A stretch of DNA of 64,000 nt from Maribacter litoralis. Lineage in GTDB: Bacteria; Bacteroidota; Bacteroidia; Flavobacteriales; Flavobacteriaceae. The stretch is taken from contig NZ_QCZD01000002.1 in NCBI RefSeq assembly GCF_003075045.1, positions 434,001 through 498,000 on the forward strand. Direction: 5' to 3'. Positions within the stretch are counted from its first letter, which is position 1. Every line of letters starts with the position of its first letter. A program made the translations under genes and the position numbers. Under the pieces are notes generated by a model. The model did no database searches. It saw only the letters and a list, made by a program, of their open reading frames with translations, and was not told where the DNA came from. Below are positions 1 to 9,099 of the stretch, one piece after another.

Positions 1-1887
1 AATAGACCAGATGCTAGTGCTACGGTTACAGATATGTTAGAGTTGAATCCTACCGTTCCTTTATACACGAATGGAGAACCAACGATATTGGATGATAACA
101 GATTAAACCCGTTGATACGTAACGAAATTTATGCAGACGAATCTAACAGCAATCGTATTCTAGCCAATATTTCTCCATCTGTAGAAATTGTAAAGGGGCT
201 AACGTATAAACTGAGCTTGGGTGTCGATTATTCTTCTACGAATAGGGATCAGCAACGTGCACCTTATGCTTTGTTAGAAGATTTAAATCAAGGGTATTTA
301 AATACATGGATCACTACGAACCAAAATACACAGGTAGATAATACCTTGACCTATACTTTTGAAAAAGGTGATCATGGTGCAACGATTTTAGTTGGTCATT
401 CATACCAAGAAGTGTTATTTCAACAAAAGAAATTTGAGTTGGAAAGTTTTGCCGATAATGACATCGAGCCAAGATATCAAGATCAGATCAGTAGTCAAGA
501 GTACCCAACGAGCATGTACTCAACGGCTGAGAAGAATGAGCTGCAGTCTTTCTTTGGTAGGGTAAATTATGATTATCAAGACAAGTATTTGCTAACGGCG
601 ACCATGCGTGCAGATGGTTCTTCAAAATTTGGTGAGAACAATAAATACGGATATTTTCCTTCTGTTGCCTTAGGTTGGAATATTAGTAAAGAGAATTTCT
701 TGGCAGAAAGTACAGTTGTCAACAACTTAAAGTTACGTGCTAGCTGGGGGCAAACGGGTAGTCAAGAAGGTATAGATAATAAAGTATCCTTGGCGAGTTA
801 TATTGATAGTAAGAGCGACAATGATACTTATCCTTTAGATGATAGTGCCACTACCTTAGATGGTTACCCTTTTGGTACGGTACCTGCGCGAACTGCCAAT
901 CCTAATTTAAAATGGGAGGTAGCTACACAGACCAATATTGGTTTGGACTATGGTTTCTTGAACAATAAGATTACAGGTACAATAGATTACTTTAATAAGG
1001 TAACTACAGATGTAGTTTTGTTCGCCAATAGAGTAGATCCAATTCAGCCAACCGAGAAAATATGGACCAATCTTGAAGATTTGGAAATACATAACTCCGG
1101 TCTTGAATTTGCATTGGATTTTAGAACAATGATCGGTGAAGATTTCTCATTAAATGTTGGTGGTAATGCTACTTTCATAAACAATGAGGTAACAGATTCT
1201 CCTTTTGCCATTATTACCACTGGTGCTGCGCAAGGTGGCGGTCAAACCGGTGCTACGATCAATGGTTATTTAAATAATGAAGCTATCGGTACTTTTTACA
1301 TGAAAGAATTTATCGGTATTGGTGATGATGGTTTAAATCAATTTAGAGATGTTACTGGCGATGGTGAAATTTTAGATGATGATCGTATTGCCGCGGGTAG
1401 TGCTTTGCCAGATTTCACTTATGCGTTCTACTTGAATTTCGATTATAAGAATTTTGATCTTGGTTTTAACTTCAATGGGGTTTCCGGTAATAAAATTTAT
1501 AACCATACCGCAATGTCCTCTTTCTCAAAAGGGCAATTAAGCAGAAACTTGAATACTACAGATTTTGCTATTCAATTTCCAAACGAAGATGTTAGCAATT
1601 CCAACGAGGTTTCAACGAGATATTTGGAAGACGGTGCTTACCTAAAATTGAATAATGCTACGTTGGGATACAATCTTTTGGCAAGTAAAATAGGCTTGGG
1701 CGATTATGTGAACGATATACGTTTTACACTTACAGGTCAGAATTTATTCATCATTACAGATTATACGGGCTACAGCCCAGAGGTAAATACAGGTAGTGCA
1801 ATAGATGGTATTCAAACATTTGGTATTGACCGGTATACTTACCCTAATTCAAGAACCATCTTGTTCGGTTTAAATGTATCCTTTTAA
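1..1887 (+). CDS. SusC/RagA-type TonB-dependent outer-membrane receptor, C-terminal part
   Basis: The reading frame is open from base 1, so the gene is cut by the left edge; about 628 C-terminal residues are visible. They show the aromatic, Asn/Asp-rich beta-strand pattern of the outer-membrane barrel and end in a terminal phenylalanine (GLNVSF), the usual SusC C-terminus. The N-terminal CarboxypepD_reg-like domain and plug lie outside the window. A SusD gene follows 18 nt downstream, so the two should form a TonB-powered import pair. Neighbouring phosphatase and phosphonate genes suggest a phosphorus-containing ligand, which is an inference only. Confidence 0.93.
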   Translation, partial: NRPDASATVTDMLELNPTVPLYTNGEPTILDDNRLNPLIRNEIYADESNSNRILANISPSVEIVKGLTYKLSLGVDYSSTNRDQQRAPYALLEDLNQGYLNTWITTNQNTQVDNTLTYTFEKGDHGATILVGHSYQEVLFQQKKFELESFADNDIEPRYQDQISSQEYPTSMYSTAEKNELQSFFGRVNYDYQDKYLLTATMRADGSSKFGENNKYGYFPSVALGWNISKENFLAESTVVNNLKLRASWGQTGSQEGIDNKVSLASYIDSKSDNDTYPLDDSATTLDGYPFGTVPARTANPNLKWEVATQTNIGLDYGFLNNKITGTIDYFNKVTTDVVLFANRVDPIQPTEKIWTNLEDLEIHNSGLEFALDFRTMIGEDFSLNVGGNATFINNEVTDSPFAIITTGAAQGGGQTGATINGYLNNEAIGTFYMKEFIGIGDDGLNQFRDVTGDGEILDDDRIAAGSALPDFTYAFYLNFDYKNFDLGFNFNGVSGNKIYNHTAMSSFSKGQLSRNLNTTDFAIQFPNEDVSNSNEVSTRYLEDGAYLKLNNATLGYNLLASKIGLGDYVNDIRFTLTGQNLFIITDYTGYSPEVNTGSAIDGIQTFGIDRYTYPNSRTILFGLNVSF

Positions 1888-1905
1888 CATAAAAAAACTA
1901 TCAAA

Positions 1906-3663
1906 ATGAAAAATAAACTAATTATATCGTCATTGTTTCTTGTCGCTTTGTTGACATGGAGCTGTACGGATCTAGAAGAAGAATTATTAGATGAATCATT
2001 GACCGGTGCCCAGGCAGAAGTTATTAGCGGAGTTATTGCGCCTGCTTACGGCTATATTTCTTGGACATGGAGGCATACCAACTATTATGGTTTACAGTTA
2101 ATACCTTCAGATGAGGCTATTTTGCCTTATAGAGGAGGAACAGATTGGTTTGATGGTGGTAAGTTCTTGGCGGCACATAGCCATAATTTTACTCCTACAA
2201 ATGATTTGGTCGCCAGTGGTTGGAACGAGCTTACTACCAATATTTCTAGAACCTTGGCAGCAATTGAAGTACTGACTCCGTTAGCGGATGAAGGGGATGC
2301 AGAAGCTGCAGGGGCTTTGTACGAAATGAAAGCGTTAAGGGCTTATTTGAACATGTTGTTGTTAGATAGTTGGGGTATCGTGCTTAAAAAGGAATCATCT
2401 GAAGAACTTTCTGAGGTATTGAGAACCCAAGATGCCATTGATTATATAGAAAGTGAATTGTTATCGGTTGTTGATGTAATCAATGATGACAAAGGACCTG
2501 GTAGAATGACACGTTCTGCCGTTTACGGATTCTTGGCTAGATTAAATCTTAACGCTGCTGTATACCGTGACCCTTATGGTACGCCTAATTTTACGCAAGC
2601 CGATATGGATGCGGTAATAACATATACCAGCAATATCATAGACTCTGGAAGTTTTTCGTTATCTCCGGAGTATTTTGAACTGTTCAATGATGAAAATCAT
2701 TCAAATCCTGAGTTGATATTTGCATTAGATCAACGTGGGGTATTGACAAGAGAGCATAGCCGTTGGGCATATTGGTCTATTGCAGGATCAATGTTTCCAA
2801 GACCGGAGTGGCCTAGTGCCGATGGTACTGACGGACCTGCCATTACTTCAGATTTTTATCAAACATGGGCTGATGCCTATGGCGATGTAGATCCTGCAGA
2901 AGCAGATGCGCGTTTCTATCAAAAAAATACATTGGTGCCAGATGTACAATTGGCAGATTTAGAAGGTCGTGAAAAACTGTTGGAGACAGAGACCGAAGAT
3001 AGTTTTTACTGTGTGCAAGATGTTGCTTTTGAAATGGACAGAGGTATTCTTCGCGGTATACAGTGGGGACCAAGAAAAGGAGATGATGGTCAGTTTCTTA
3101 CCTGTGAAGACGGTACAGTTAAAATATTACCTGTAAGACAGATAAAAGGTAACGGTCCTTCACGAGATATAGGGTATGTAGATCACACTTTAGAAATTGA
3201 TTTCACTAATGAAGGGTCATTACATAATACAGGGTATAGAGTTTCTAAATATCAATTTAGCCGCACTTCACCTAATGGTAATGGTAACAGTAGTGTTGAT
3301 TTGGTGTTAATGAGATTAGCTGAGGTATACTTAATGAGAGCGGAAGCTAAATTAAGGAATGGCGATACCGCTGGTGCTTTGGCAGATGTGAATATAGTAA
3401 GAACATCTAGAACCGCACGCCCAGAACAAACGCCCGCTCCTTTATCTACTATAGATGCGGATGACCTATTTCGTGAGCGTGGTTTTGAACTATATTGGGA
3501 AGGGTTTAGACGAGGAGATCAAATACGTTTTGGAAAGTATGAAGATAGCTGGACAGAAAAAACGGATACAGATGTAAATCATAGATTATTTCCTATACCG
3601 CAAAGTGCCGTTGATGGTGCTTCTGGTATAGATGGTTTCTTGGATCAGAATCCAGGATATTAA
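1906..3663 (+). CDS. SusD/RagB-type surface lipoprotein
   Basis: A 585-residue lipoprotein with a type II signal peptide (lipobox LTWSC, Cys near residue 20). The first half is helical and TPR-like, with the conserved stretch 'MKALRAYLNMLLLDSWG' near residue 145. The C-terminal half carries the usual SusD signature 'LMRLAEVYLMRAEAKLRNGD', then a 'RERGFELYWEGFRRGDQIRFGKY' type region and a GFLDQNPGY ending. SusD proteins cap the partner SusC barrel and capture ligand outside the cell. The gene is in an operon with the preceding SusC and is closed by a strong terminator at 3685-3718. Confidence 0.93.
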   Translation: MKNKLIISSLFLVALLTWSCTDLEEELLDESLTGAQAEVISGVIAPAYGYISWTWRHTNYYGLQLIPSDEAILPYRGGTDWFDGGKFLAAHSHNFTPTNDLVASGWNELTTNISRTLAAIEVLTPLADEGDAEAAGALYEMKALRAYLNMLLLDSWGIVLKKESSEELSEVLRTQDAIDYIESELLSVVDVINDDKGPGRMTRSAVYGFLARLNLNAAVYRDPYGTPNFTQADMDAVITYTSNIIDSGSFSLSPEYFELFNDENHSNPELIFALDQRGVLTREHSRWAYWSIAGSMFPRPEWPSADGTDGPAITSDFYQTWADAYGDVDPAEADARFYQKNTLVPDVQLADLEGREKLLETETEDSFYCVQDVAFEMDRGILRGIQWGPRKGDDGQFLTCEDGTVKILPVRQIKGNGPSRDIGYVDHTLEIDFTNEGSLHNTGYRVSKYQFSRTSPNGNGNSSVDLVLMRLAEVYLMRAEAKLRNGDTAGALADVNIVRTSRTARPEQTPAPLSTIDADDLFRERGFELYWEGFRRGDQIRFGKYEDSWTEKTDTDVNHRLFPIPQSAVDGASGIDGFLDQNPGY

Positions 3664-3684
3664 TCGAAAACTAATTTTAATTGG

Positions 3685-3718
3685 AAACGGTAAGAATGTA
3701 AATTCTTGCCGTTTTTAT
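3685..3718 (+). terminator. Rho-independent terminator after SusC/SusD pair 1
   Basis: A 13-bp stem (3685-3697 with 3702-3714, one G-T wobble) with a 4-nt loop is followed by a T-rich run. It separates the first SusC/SusD pair from the phosphatase gene. Confidence 0.85.
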
Positions 3719-3736
3719 TTCCATAAATAATATACG

Positions 3737-4871
3737 ATGCGAAAAATTTTAATATTAATTGCTGCAATACTGTTACAATCGGCGTGTACTTCACAAACAG
3801 CCATAATTAAAGAAGAAGCAAATGTGTCTGCCTCTAAAGAGGAAGCTCCGGTAAATATAATTCTCATGATCGGTGACGGTATGGGTGTTCCTCAAATTTC
3901 TACCGCTTTTTATTTTGAAGATCGAACTTCAAATTTTGAACGGTTCAAAAGTATCGGATTTCATAAATCATCTTCTACCAGTCATTGGATTACCGATTCT
4001 GCTGCTGGTGCTACTGCATTTTCTATTGGAGAGAAAACTTATAAAAGGGCAATAGGTGTTTCGGCAGATACGGTTCCAAAAGAAACGATTTTAGAAAAAT
4101 TACAGGATAAAGGCTATAAAACAGGACTTATAAGTCTAACATCTATAACCCATGCCACACCGGCTAGTTTTTATGCCCATGTGAAAGATAGAGATATGCA
4201 CGAAGAGATAGCCGAGCAATTGGTGGTCTCTAATGTTGATTTTTTTGCAGGTGGAGGAAAGAAATATTTTAACCAGCGTAAGGATGCTAAAAACCTATTT
4301 AAAGAATTGGCAAATAGGCAGTATAATGTTGATACTTTGGCATTGTCAAAGTCCAATGCGTCTACTAAAAATGCATTTATTTTAACCGAGGAAGGGTTGC
4401 CGTCAAAAAATAGATGGTCGTGGTGATTTTTTGAAAGAGGCTACAGAAAATGCACTGCATTACTTTGATCAGGCGAACCGGCCATTTTTTATGATGATAG
4501 AGGGGTCTTATATTGATTGGGGAGGTCATGCCGAAAATGGGGAAATGGTAATCTCTGAGGTAAGTGATTTTGATCGTACGCTGGGTGCTGTTTTAGATTT
4601 TGTAGAAAGTCATCCTAATACCTTATTAGTGGTCACAGCAGATCATGAAACTGGTGGAGTAAGTGTTGGTAAATTTTATGAAACAGATAAGGAAAGCGGT
4701 AAGAAAACAGAGGTGCCACAAAAGGTAGGTGTGTATTTTAATACCGATCAACACTCGGGCGAATTAATTCCAGTATTTGCTAAAGGGAAAGGTGCTCATA
4801 ACTTTCAAGGGATATATGAGAATAGTGAGATTTATCATCAAATGATGAAAGTGATTTTGGAGAGTGAATAA
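3737..4871 (+). pseudogene. Alkaline phosphatase (PhoA superfamily) lipoprotein, split by a frameshift
   Basis: Two reading frames together spell one alkaline phosphatase. The first (3737-4426) has a lipoprotein signal (LQSAC), the metal-site MIGDGMG, the nucleophile motif DSAAGATAFS and THATPASFYAH. The second (usable from about 4400 to 4871) continues directly with GRGDFLKEATENA, then MIEGSYIDWGGHAE and ADHETGG, the remaining zinc ligands. The switch lies in a run of six A at 4406-4411: with five A, the frame reads SKIDGRGDF without interruption. All catalytic motifs survive, so this is a recent +1 indel, a sequencing error or a slippage site rather than an old pseudogene. The intact enzyme would release phosphate from monoesters at the cell surface or in the periplasm. 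Confidence 0.85.
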
Positions 4872-5018
4872 TGTTCAAGGAAACTAAAATAAATGGTAGG
4901 GTCTTTATTTTACTAAACTTTTGAGATTTTGCAATTTGATATATAATAATCCCCTCAACAAACCAGAGGTTTAACTTATTCTACCACTTTTTATAACCAT
5001 CTAATAACATTAAAAAAG

Positions 5019-5072
5019 TTACTAATAGTAAATAAATACTGAATTTTGAAGTAAATATTTACTATTAGTAAA
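5019..5072 (+). promoter_or_regulatory. Twin palindromic operators flanking the permease promoter
   Basis: Two odd-length palindromes share the core TTACTAnTAGTAA: TTACTAATAGTAA at 5019-5031 and TTTACTATTAGTAAA at 5058-5072, with centres 40 bp apart. Between them GAATTTTG (5041-5048) fits the Bacteroidetes -7 box TAnnTTTG at the positions that matter except the first base. The first palindrome would overlap the -33 region and the second the transcript start, a typical repressor layout. The XRE-cupin protein encoded at 8275-8841 is the obvious candidate binder (inference). Confidence 0.6.
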
Positions 5073-5082
5073 CAAATGTTGC

Positions 5083-6381
5083 GTGTTTAAAATTTCTAAA
5101 ATAAATATGAACGTACTTCTGAACGGAGCTTTTGCTTCATTCGGACTCTATTTTTGTATGTATGCTTTTAGAAAGCCTTTCTCGGTAGCAACATTCGATG
5201 GTCAATTTTTATTCGGTATCGATTATAAGATTCTTCTCATTCTGGCTCAGGTAATGGGGTATATGCTTTCTAAGTTTATTGGTATTCGGGTGGTTTCAAG
5301 TTTAAAAGCACAGCATAGAGTAGCCTACCTCACGGGTATGATATTATTTGCAGAGCTGACACTTGTTTTATTCGGACTATTGCCAAAACCTTATAATTTC
5401 ATCCTTTTTTTCTTCAACGGACTCTCCCTAGGGATGATTTGGGGAATTACCTTTTCTTATTTAGAAGGTAGAAAAATGACCGAAATTCTAAGTATTATTT
5501 TATGCTCAAGTTTTATTGTTTCCAGTGGTGCCGTGAAATCTGTTGGGTTGTGGCTAATGACCACTTATGCTATTTCCGAATTTTGGATGCCGGCGGTAAC
5601 CGGTGCAATCTTTTTACTTCCGTTTTTTATATGCCTGTATTTTTTGAAGAAATTACCACCGCCAACGACCGAAGATATTAGTCTTAGGAAAAAGAGAAAA
5701 CCAATGTGTGCGGCAGACCGCAAGCAGGTTTTCAAAAGATTTTCTTTCCCCATCATAATTTTGGTGGTTTTTTATACCGCGCTTACGGCATTGCGAGATT
5801 TTAGGGATAATTTTTCTAGGGAATTATGGGACAGTGTAGGCTATGCCGGTGATGCTTCTATCTATACCTTGGCAGAACTGCCCATTGCATTTTTAGTCTT
5901 GCTGGTACTGGGGTTGTTCGGTTTGGTAAAAAATAATTTTAAGGCATTTATGGGTTTTCATTTCTTGTTGATATTGGCAAGTATACTTGTGGGTGTTTCT
6001 ACCTTTTTATTTCAGCACGGTGCGATGTCTCCCGTATATTGGATGGTGCTCATAGGCTTCGGGCTGTATGCCTGCTATGTGCCTTTCAACTGTATATTTT
6101 TCGATAGAATGATAGCAACATTTAAAATTAAAGGTAACGCTGGCTACCTTATTTATATTGCTGATTCTTTTGGCTATTTGGGTAGTATGGCTGTGTTGCT
6201 CTATAAAAATTTTGGACAACCCAACAGTTCATGGCTTCAGTTTTTTGTAAACGCTACCTACTGTATTGCATTTTTGGGCGTTGGAGTTTCCGTAGTGTCA
6301 ATGTTTTATTTTCAAAAGAAATACAAGCAAGATAATTCTAGTTTCCATTTTAAAATACCTATGGTTAATGGCAGATATTGA
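5083..6381 (+). CDS. MFS-like permease, DUF5690 type, predicted organophosphonate transporter
   Basis: A hydrophobic protein of about 432 residues with roughly 12 membrane segments; the N-terminal motif FCMYAFRKPF recalls DUF5690 proteins and the sugar-phosphate antiporters (GlpT/UhpT branch). The stretch between about residues 200 and 215 (KKRKPMCAADRKQ) fits a cytoplasmic central loop. The start shown is a GTG at 5083; an ATG at 5107 (MNVLLNGAF) is equally possible. It overlaps the FAD oxidoreductase gene by 14 nt, so both are translated from one message along with the HAD hydrolase. Neighbours suggest that it imports aminoethylphosphonate or a related compound across the inner membrane. 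Family recognition is fair; substrate is inference. Confidence 0.8.
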   Translation: MFKISKINMNVLLNGAFASFGLYFCMYAFRKPFSVATFDGQFLFGIDYKILLILAQVMGYMLSKFIGIRVVSSLKAQHRVAYLTGMILFAELTLVLFGLLPKPYNFILFFFNGLSLGMIWGITFSYLEGRKMTEILSIILCSSFIVSSGAVKSVGLWLMTTYAISEFWMPAVTGAIFLLPFFICLYFLKKLPPPTTEDISLRKKRKPMCAADRKQVFKRFSFPIIILVVFYTALTALRDFRDNFSRELWDSVGYAGDASIYTLAELPIAFLVLLVLGLFGLVKNNFKAFMGFHFLLILASILVGVSTFLFQHGAMSPVYWMVLIGFGLYACYVPFNCIFFDRMIATFKIKGNAGYLIYIADSFGYLGSMAVLLYKNFGQPNSSWLQFFVNATYCIAFLGVGVSVVSMFYFQKKYKQDNSSFHFKIPMVNGRY

Positions 6382-7525
6382 GTATGATTTAGTTGTAGTT
6401 GGTGGTGGTGTATTAGGTACTTTTCATGCCTATCACGCTATGAAAAAAGGTTTAAAAGTGGCTTTGCTCGAAAAAGATGCCATGCCCAAAGGGGCAACCG
6501 TTCGAAATTTTGGGCAGGTAGTGCCATCTGGCATGAATACCAAATGGCAGCAGTACGGTCGTAAAAGTTTAAAGATTTATAAGAAGATTCACGCCAAATT
6601 CGATATTTCGGTACGTCAAGAAGGTTCTATTTATTTGGCTTCCAACGATGAGGAAGTTCAGCTTATAGAAGAGTTAAAGGAAATAAATCGTGCCAATGAT
6701 TACACCTCCATACTATTTACAAAGACGGAATGTCTTAGAAAATATCCAGGTCTAAACGAACAATATGTAAAAGCGGGCTTATTTTTTCCGGAGGAAATTA
6801 CCGTAGAACCCCGTACCATGATCGGTCGTGTACATAAGTTTTTAAAGAAAAAGGGTGTCAGTATTTTTTACAAAGCCAAAGTCATTGAATGCAACGCTCT
6901 AAATAACGAGGTAAGTACACAATTGGCCAATGGTAGAATGTTGTTGTCTTCTAAAGTGATTATCTGTAATGGGAGTGATTTTAAAACCTTGTATCCAGAG
7001 ATGTTCGCTACTAGCGATTTAGAAATTTCTAAGTTGCAAATGATGAAGACGAAATCACAGGGCGATTATAAAATTAGTGGTTCTATTTTAACGGGACTTT
7101 CCATAAGAAGATATGAGGCTTTTGCCGAATGCCCGTCATATTTAAAGATTAAATCCAAAGAACCATTGGATAGCTTAGAGAAAAAATGGGGTGTTCACAT
7201 TTTATTCAAACAAGCTATGGATGGAGGTGTAATTCTGGGGGATTCTCACGAATATGCCGATGCGGATAATATAGATGACCTTGGGTTTGACCTAAATATG
7301 GATATTGATAATCTAATGCTGTCAAAAGCCAAAGAAATTTTTAGCTTACCTACTTATGAAATAGAACAACGCTGGTTCGGTATGTATTCGCAATGTAAAA
7401 ACGCCGATATTTATGAGCGTACCATTGATAGAAATATACATATCATAACTGGTATCGGCGGCAAGGGAATGACGGGCAGTGCCGGTTTTTCAAAACATAA
7501 CATTCAACAACTTTTTAATATTTAA
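6368..7525 (+). CDS. FAD-dependent oxidoreductase, phosphonate-associated (TIGR03364-like, PbfD-like)
   Basis: A 385-residue DAO-family flavoprotein. The dinucleotide fold VVVGGGVLGTFHAYHAMKKG starts at residue 9, followed by EKDAMPKGATVRNFGQV, and the C-terminal ITGIGGKGMTGSAG closes the FAD site. Members of this branch occur beside phosphonatase-like hydrolases, and related enzymes oxidise 2-aminoethylphosphonate or its N-methyl form to phosphonoacetaldehyde. Here the phosphonatase-like gene follows after a single base and a permease precedes with overlap, so the three-gene unit would import an aminophosphonate, oxidise it and cleave the C-P bond. Exact substrate is inferred from context. 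Confidence 0.8.
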   Translation: MADIEYDLVVVGGGVLGTFHAYHAMKKGLKVALLEKDAMPKGATVRNFGQVVPSGMNTKWQQYGRKSLKIYKKIHAKFDISVRQEGSIYLASNDEEVQLIEELKEINRANDYTSILFTKTECLRKYPGLNEQYVKAGLFFPEEITVEPRTMIGRVHKFLKKKGVSIFYKAKVIECNALNNEVSTQLANGRMLLSSKVIICNGSDFKTLYPEMFATSDLEISKLQMMKTKSQGDYKISGSILTGLSIRRYEAFAECPSYLKIKSKEPLDSLEKKWGVHILFKQAMDGGVILGDSHEYADADNIDDLGFDLNMDIDNLMLSKAKEIFSLPTYEIEQRWFGMYSQCKNADIYERTIDRNIHIITGIGGKGMTGSAGFSKHNIQQLFNI

Positions 7526-7526
7526 C

Positions 7527-8210
7527 ATGCATACAATTAAATTGGCCGTATTTGATATGGCGGGTACCGTTGTCAATGAAGACAATGTGGTATACAAGAC
7601 CTTACAGAGAGCTATTAATGAAAGAGGATTTCAAGTGACTTTGGATTTTGTCTTGGAACACGGTGCCGGTAAAGAAAAACATCAAGCTATAAAAGATATT
7701 ATTAAAGCGGATATAGGTAGTGTTGATGCAGATATGGCAGCTTCCATTTTTGAGGATTTTAAAGTATTGCTGGGTAAAGCTTACGAGCAATTGGAGGTTG
7801 ATAGTTATGATGGGGTAGAGGACTTGTTGCTGGCCTTAAAGGAGAACGGAATAAAAGTGGCTTTGAATACCGGTTATGATACCCAAACAGCCCAGTTGTT
7901 ATTAGATAAAATGGATTGGGTCGAAGGTAAACAATATGATGTTTTAGTAACTGCAGATGACGTAGTTCTTGGTAGGCCTAATCCAGATATGATCGTTGAG
8001 GCCATGATGAAACTTAACGTGCAACAAGAAGAGTTGGTGTTAAAGGCAGGTGATTCCATTATTGATATAGAAGAAGGTAAAAATGCCAACTGTGGTGTAA
8101 CTATAGGTGTTACTACCGGTGCACATACCAGACAACAGTTGCTCAGTGCAAACCCTACCCATGTTTTAGATAGCTTGACCGAATTAAAACAGTTGTTATT
8201 GCCATCATAA
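7527..8210 (+). CDS. Phosphonatase-like HAD hydrolase (PhnX-like, TIGR03351 type)
   Basis: About 227 residues. The HAD nucleophile motif FDMAGT places the attacking Asp at residue 10. The cap motif GAGKEKH at 46-52 aligns with the GxxKxxH of phosphonoacetaldehyde hydrolase, keeping the Lys (residue 49) that forms the Schiff base with substrate and the following His. GRPNPDM and the acidic motif GDSIIDIEEGKNA complete a HAD site. This supports C-P cleavage of phosphonoacetaldehyde to acetaldehyde and phosphate rather than ordinary ester hydrolysis. The start at 7527 (MHTIKLAVF) was chosen because it is 1 nt after the oxidoreductase stop; the longer frame adds residues upstream of the HAD fold. 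A terminator follows at 8227. Confidence 0.83.
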   Translation: MHTIKLAVFDMAGTVVNEDNVVYKTLQRAINERGFQVTLDFVLEHGAGKEKHQAIKDIIKADIGSVDADMAASIFEDFKVLLGKAYEQLEVDSYDGVEDLLLALKENGIKVALNTGYDTQTAQLLLDKMDWVEGKQYDVLVTADDVVLGRPNPDMIVEAMMKLNVQQEELVLKAGDSIIDIEEGKNANCGVTIGVTTGAHTRQQLLSANPTHVLDSLTELKQLLLPS

Positions 8211-8226
8211 AGAATAAAATGAAAAT

Positions 8227-8255
8227 AAAAAAAGCCACTGATTGTGGCTTTTTTT
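8227..8255. terminator. Bidirectional terminator between the phosphonatase and regulator genes
   Basis: A 12-bp stem AAAAAAAGCCAC / GTGGCTTTTTTT with a 5-nt loop lies between two convergent genes and can stop transcription from both sides. Confidence 0.9.
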
Positions 8256-8274
8256 ATTTGTATTCTGTGGTTAA

Positions 8275-8841
8275 CTATATAAAAAAATAGAGCACTAGCA
8301 TAGTTGCTGTGCTATTACTTCTATTTTCGGGTACATGGGCAATTCTACCATCAAAGAAAATAGAATCCCCTTCTTTTATAAGTACTTCTTCTTCGTCTAT
8401 AATGTAGTAACATTCTCCCGAGAGCATGTATTTGAATTCGTAGGCATCGGTTTTCACCTTATCTCTTTTAGAATTTGGATGCACGTGTAGCAATACGGCT
8501 TCAAACCCAAGGCTGTTCAGTTGTTTTCCGAAAATAAAGGAATACGAAAATCCTATGGCATCGTCTTCCTTTTCAATAAAAGTATTGTCCTCTTTTCGGG
8601 AAACAATAAAATTGGCACCGTTAGATTGTGGTAGTCCGCTAAAAAAATCGGTCACCTCTATATCCAAAGAGCTGATAATTTTTAAAAGCACAGGTAAAGA
8701 GGGTATGGTTCTTCCGTTTTCTATTCTAGAAATAAGCCCGGCAGTGACCCCTGCACGCATAGCAATTTCACTAATAGTCAAATTTCCATTTTTGCGAATT
8801 TCCTTTATTCGTTTTCCTATTCCAATAAGGTAATCATCCAT
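8275..8841 (-). CDS. XRE-family regulator with C-terminal cupin
   Basis: About 188 residues. The N-terminal helix-turn-helix spans roughly residues 8-62 (LTISEIAMRAGVTAGLISRIENGRTIPS). A cupin sensor domain follows (residues 110-185), with VLLHVHPNSKRDK, EFKYMLSGECYYIIDEEE and a DSIFFDGRIAHVPEN closing motif. I chose the ATG at 8841 (MDDYLIGIGKR), which has AGGAG 11 nt upstream; longer frames begin at 8865 or 8916. XRE-cupin proteins usually repress or activate an adjacent catabolic operon in response to a small ligand. Placed between the phosphonate unit and the second SusC operon, it could control either, and the twin palindromes at 5019-5072 are plausible targets. Confidence 0.85.
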   Translation of the reverse strand: MDDYLIGIGKRIKEIRKNGNLTISEIAMRAGVTAGLISRIENGRTIPSLPVLLKIISSLDIEVTDFFSGLPQSNGANFIVSRKEDNTFIEKEDDAIGFSYSFIFGKQLNSLGFEAVLLHVHPNSKRDKVKTDAYEFKYMLSGECYYIIDEEEVLIKEGDSIFFDGRIAHVPENRSNSTATMLVLYFFI

Positions 8842-9033
8842 TGATAAGTGTTCTCCTACAAACATAATGAAAAATAAAATGTATTGGTTTTTGATGGGTG
8901 GTATGGCTGTAATCACCCATTATAAAGGGGCTTAACATAAAACTTACATTTTGCATATTTGTAAATAATGTTTAACTAACTTTTAGGTAACCTTAGCCTT
9001 GCAATGGTTGCAATTGCTTAATATATAATAGTC

Positions 9034-9062
9034 TTGTCATTGAATTTTCATTTAGATATTTG
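9034..9062 (+). promoter_or_regulatory. Candidate promoter of the second SusC operon
   Basis: A TTG at 9034-9036 (-33 element) and GATATTTG at 9055-9062 (7 of 8 to the degenerate -7 box) are 18 bp apart, which matches the Bacteroidetes spacing. The leader to the SusC start would be about 30 nt. A second -7-like box, CATATTTG, lies at 8954-8961. Confidence 0.4.
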
Positions 9063-9099
9063 CTGAACTAACAAACCAAAGTTTACAAATACGAACAAA

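Noticed and set aside
8859-8866. Exact -7 box on the minus strand ahead of the XRE gene
   Set aside because: TATGTTTG overlaps a candidate start codon and leaves an 11-nt leader; too ambiguous to call.
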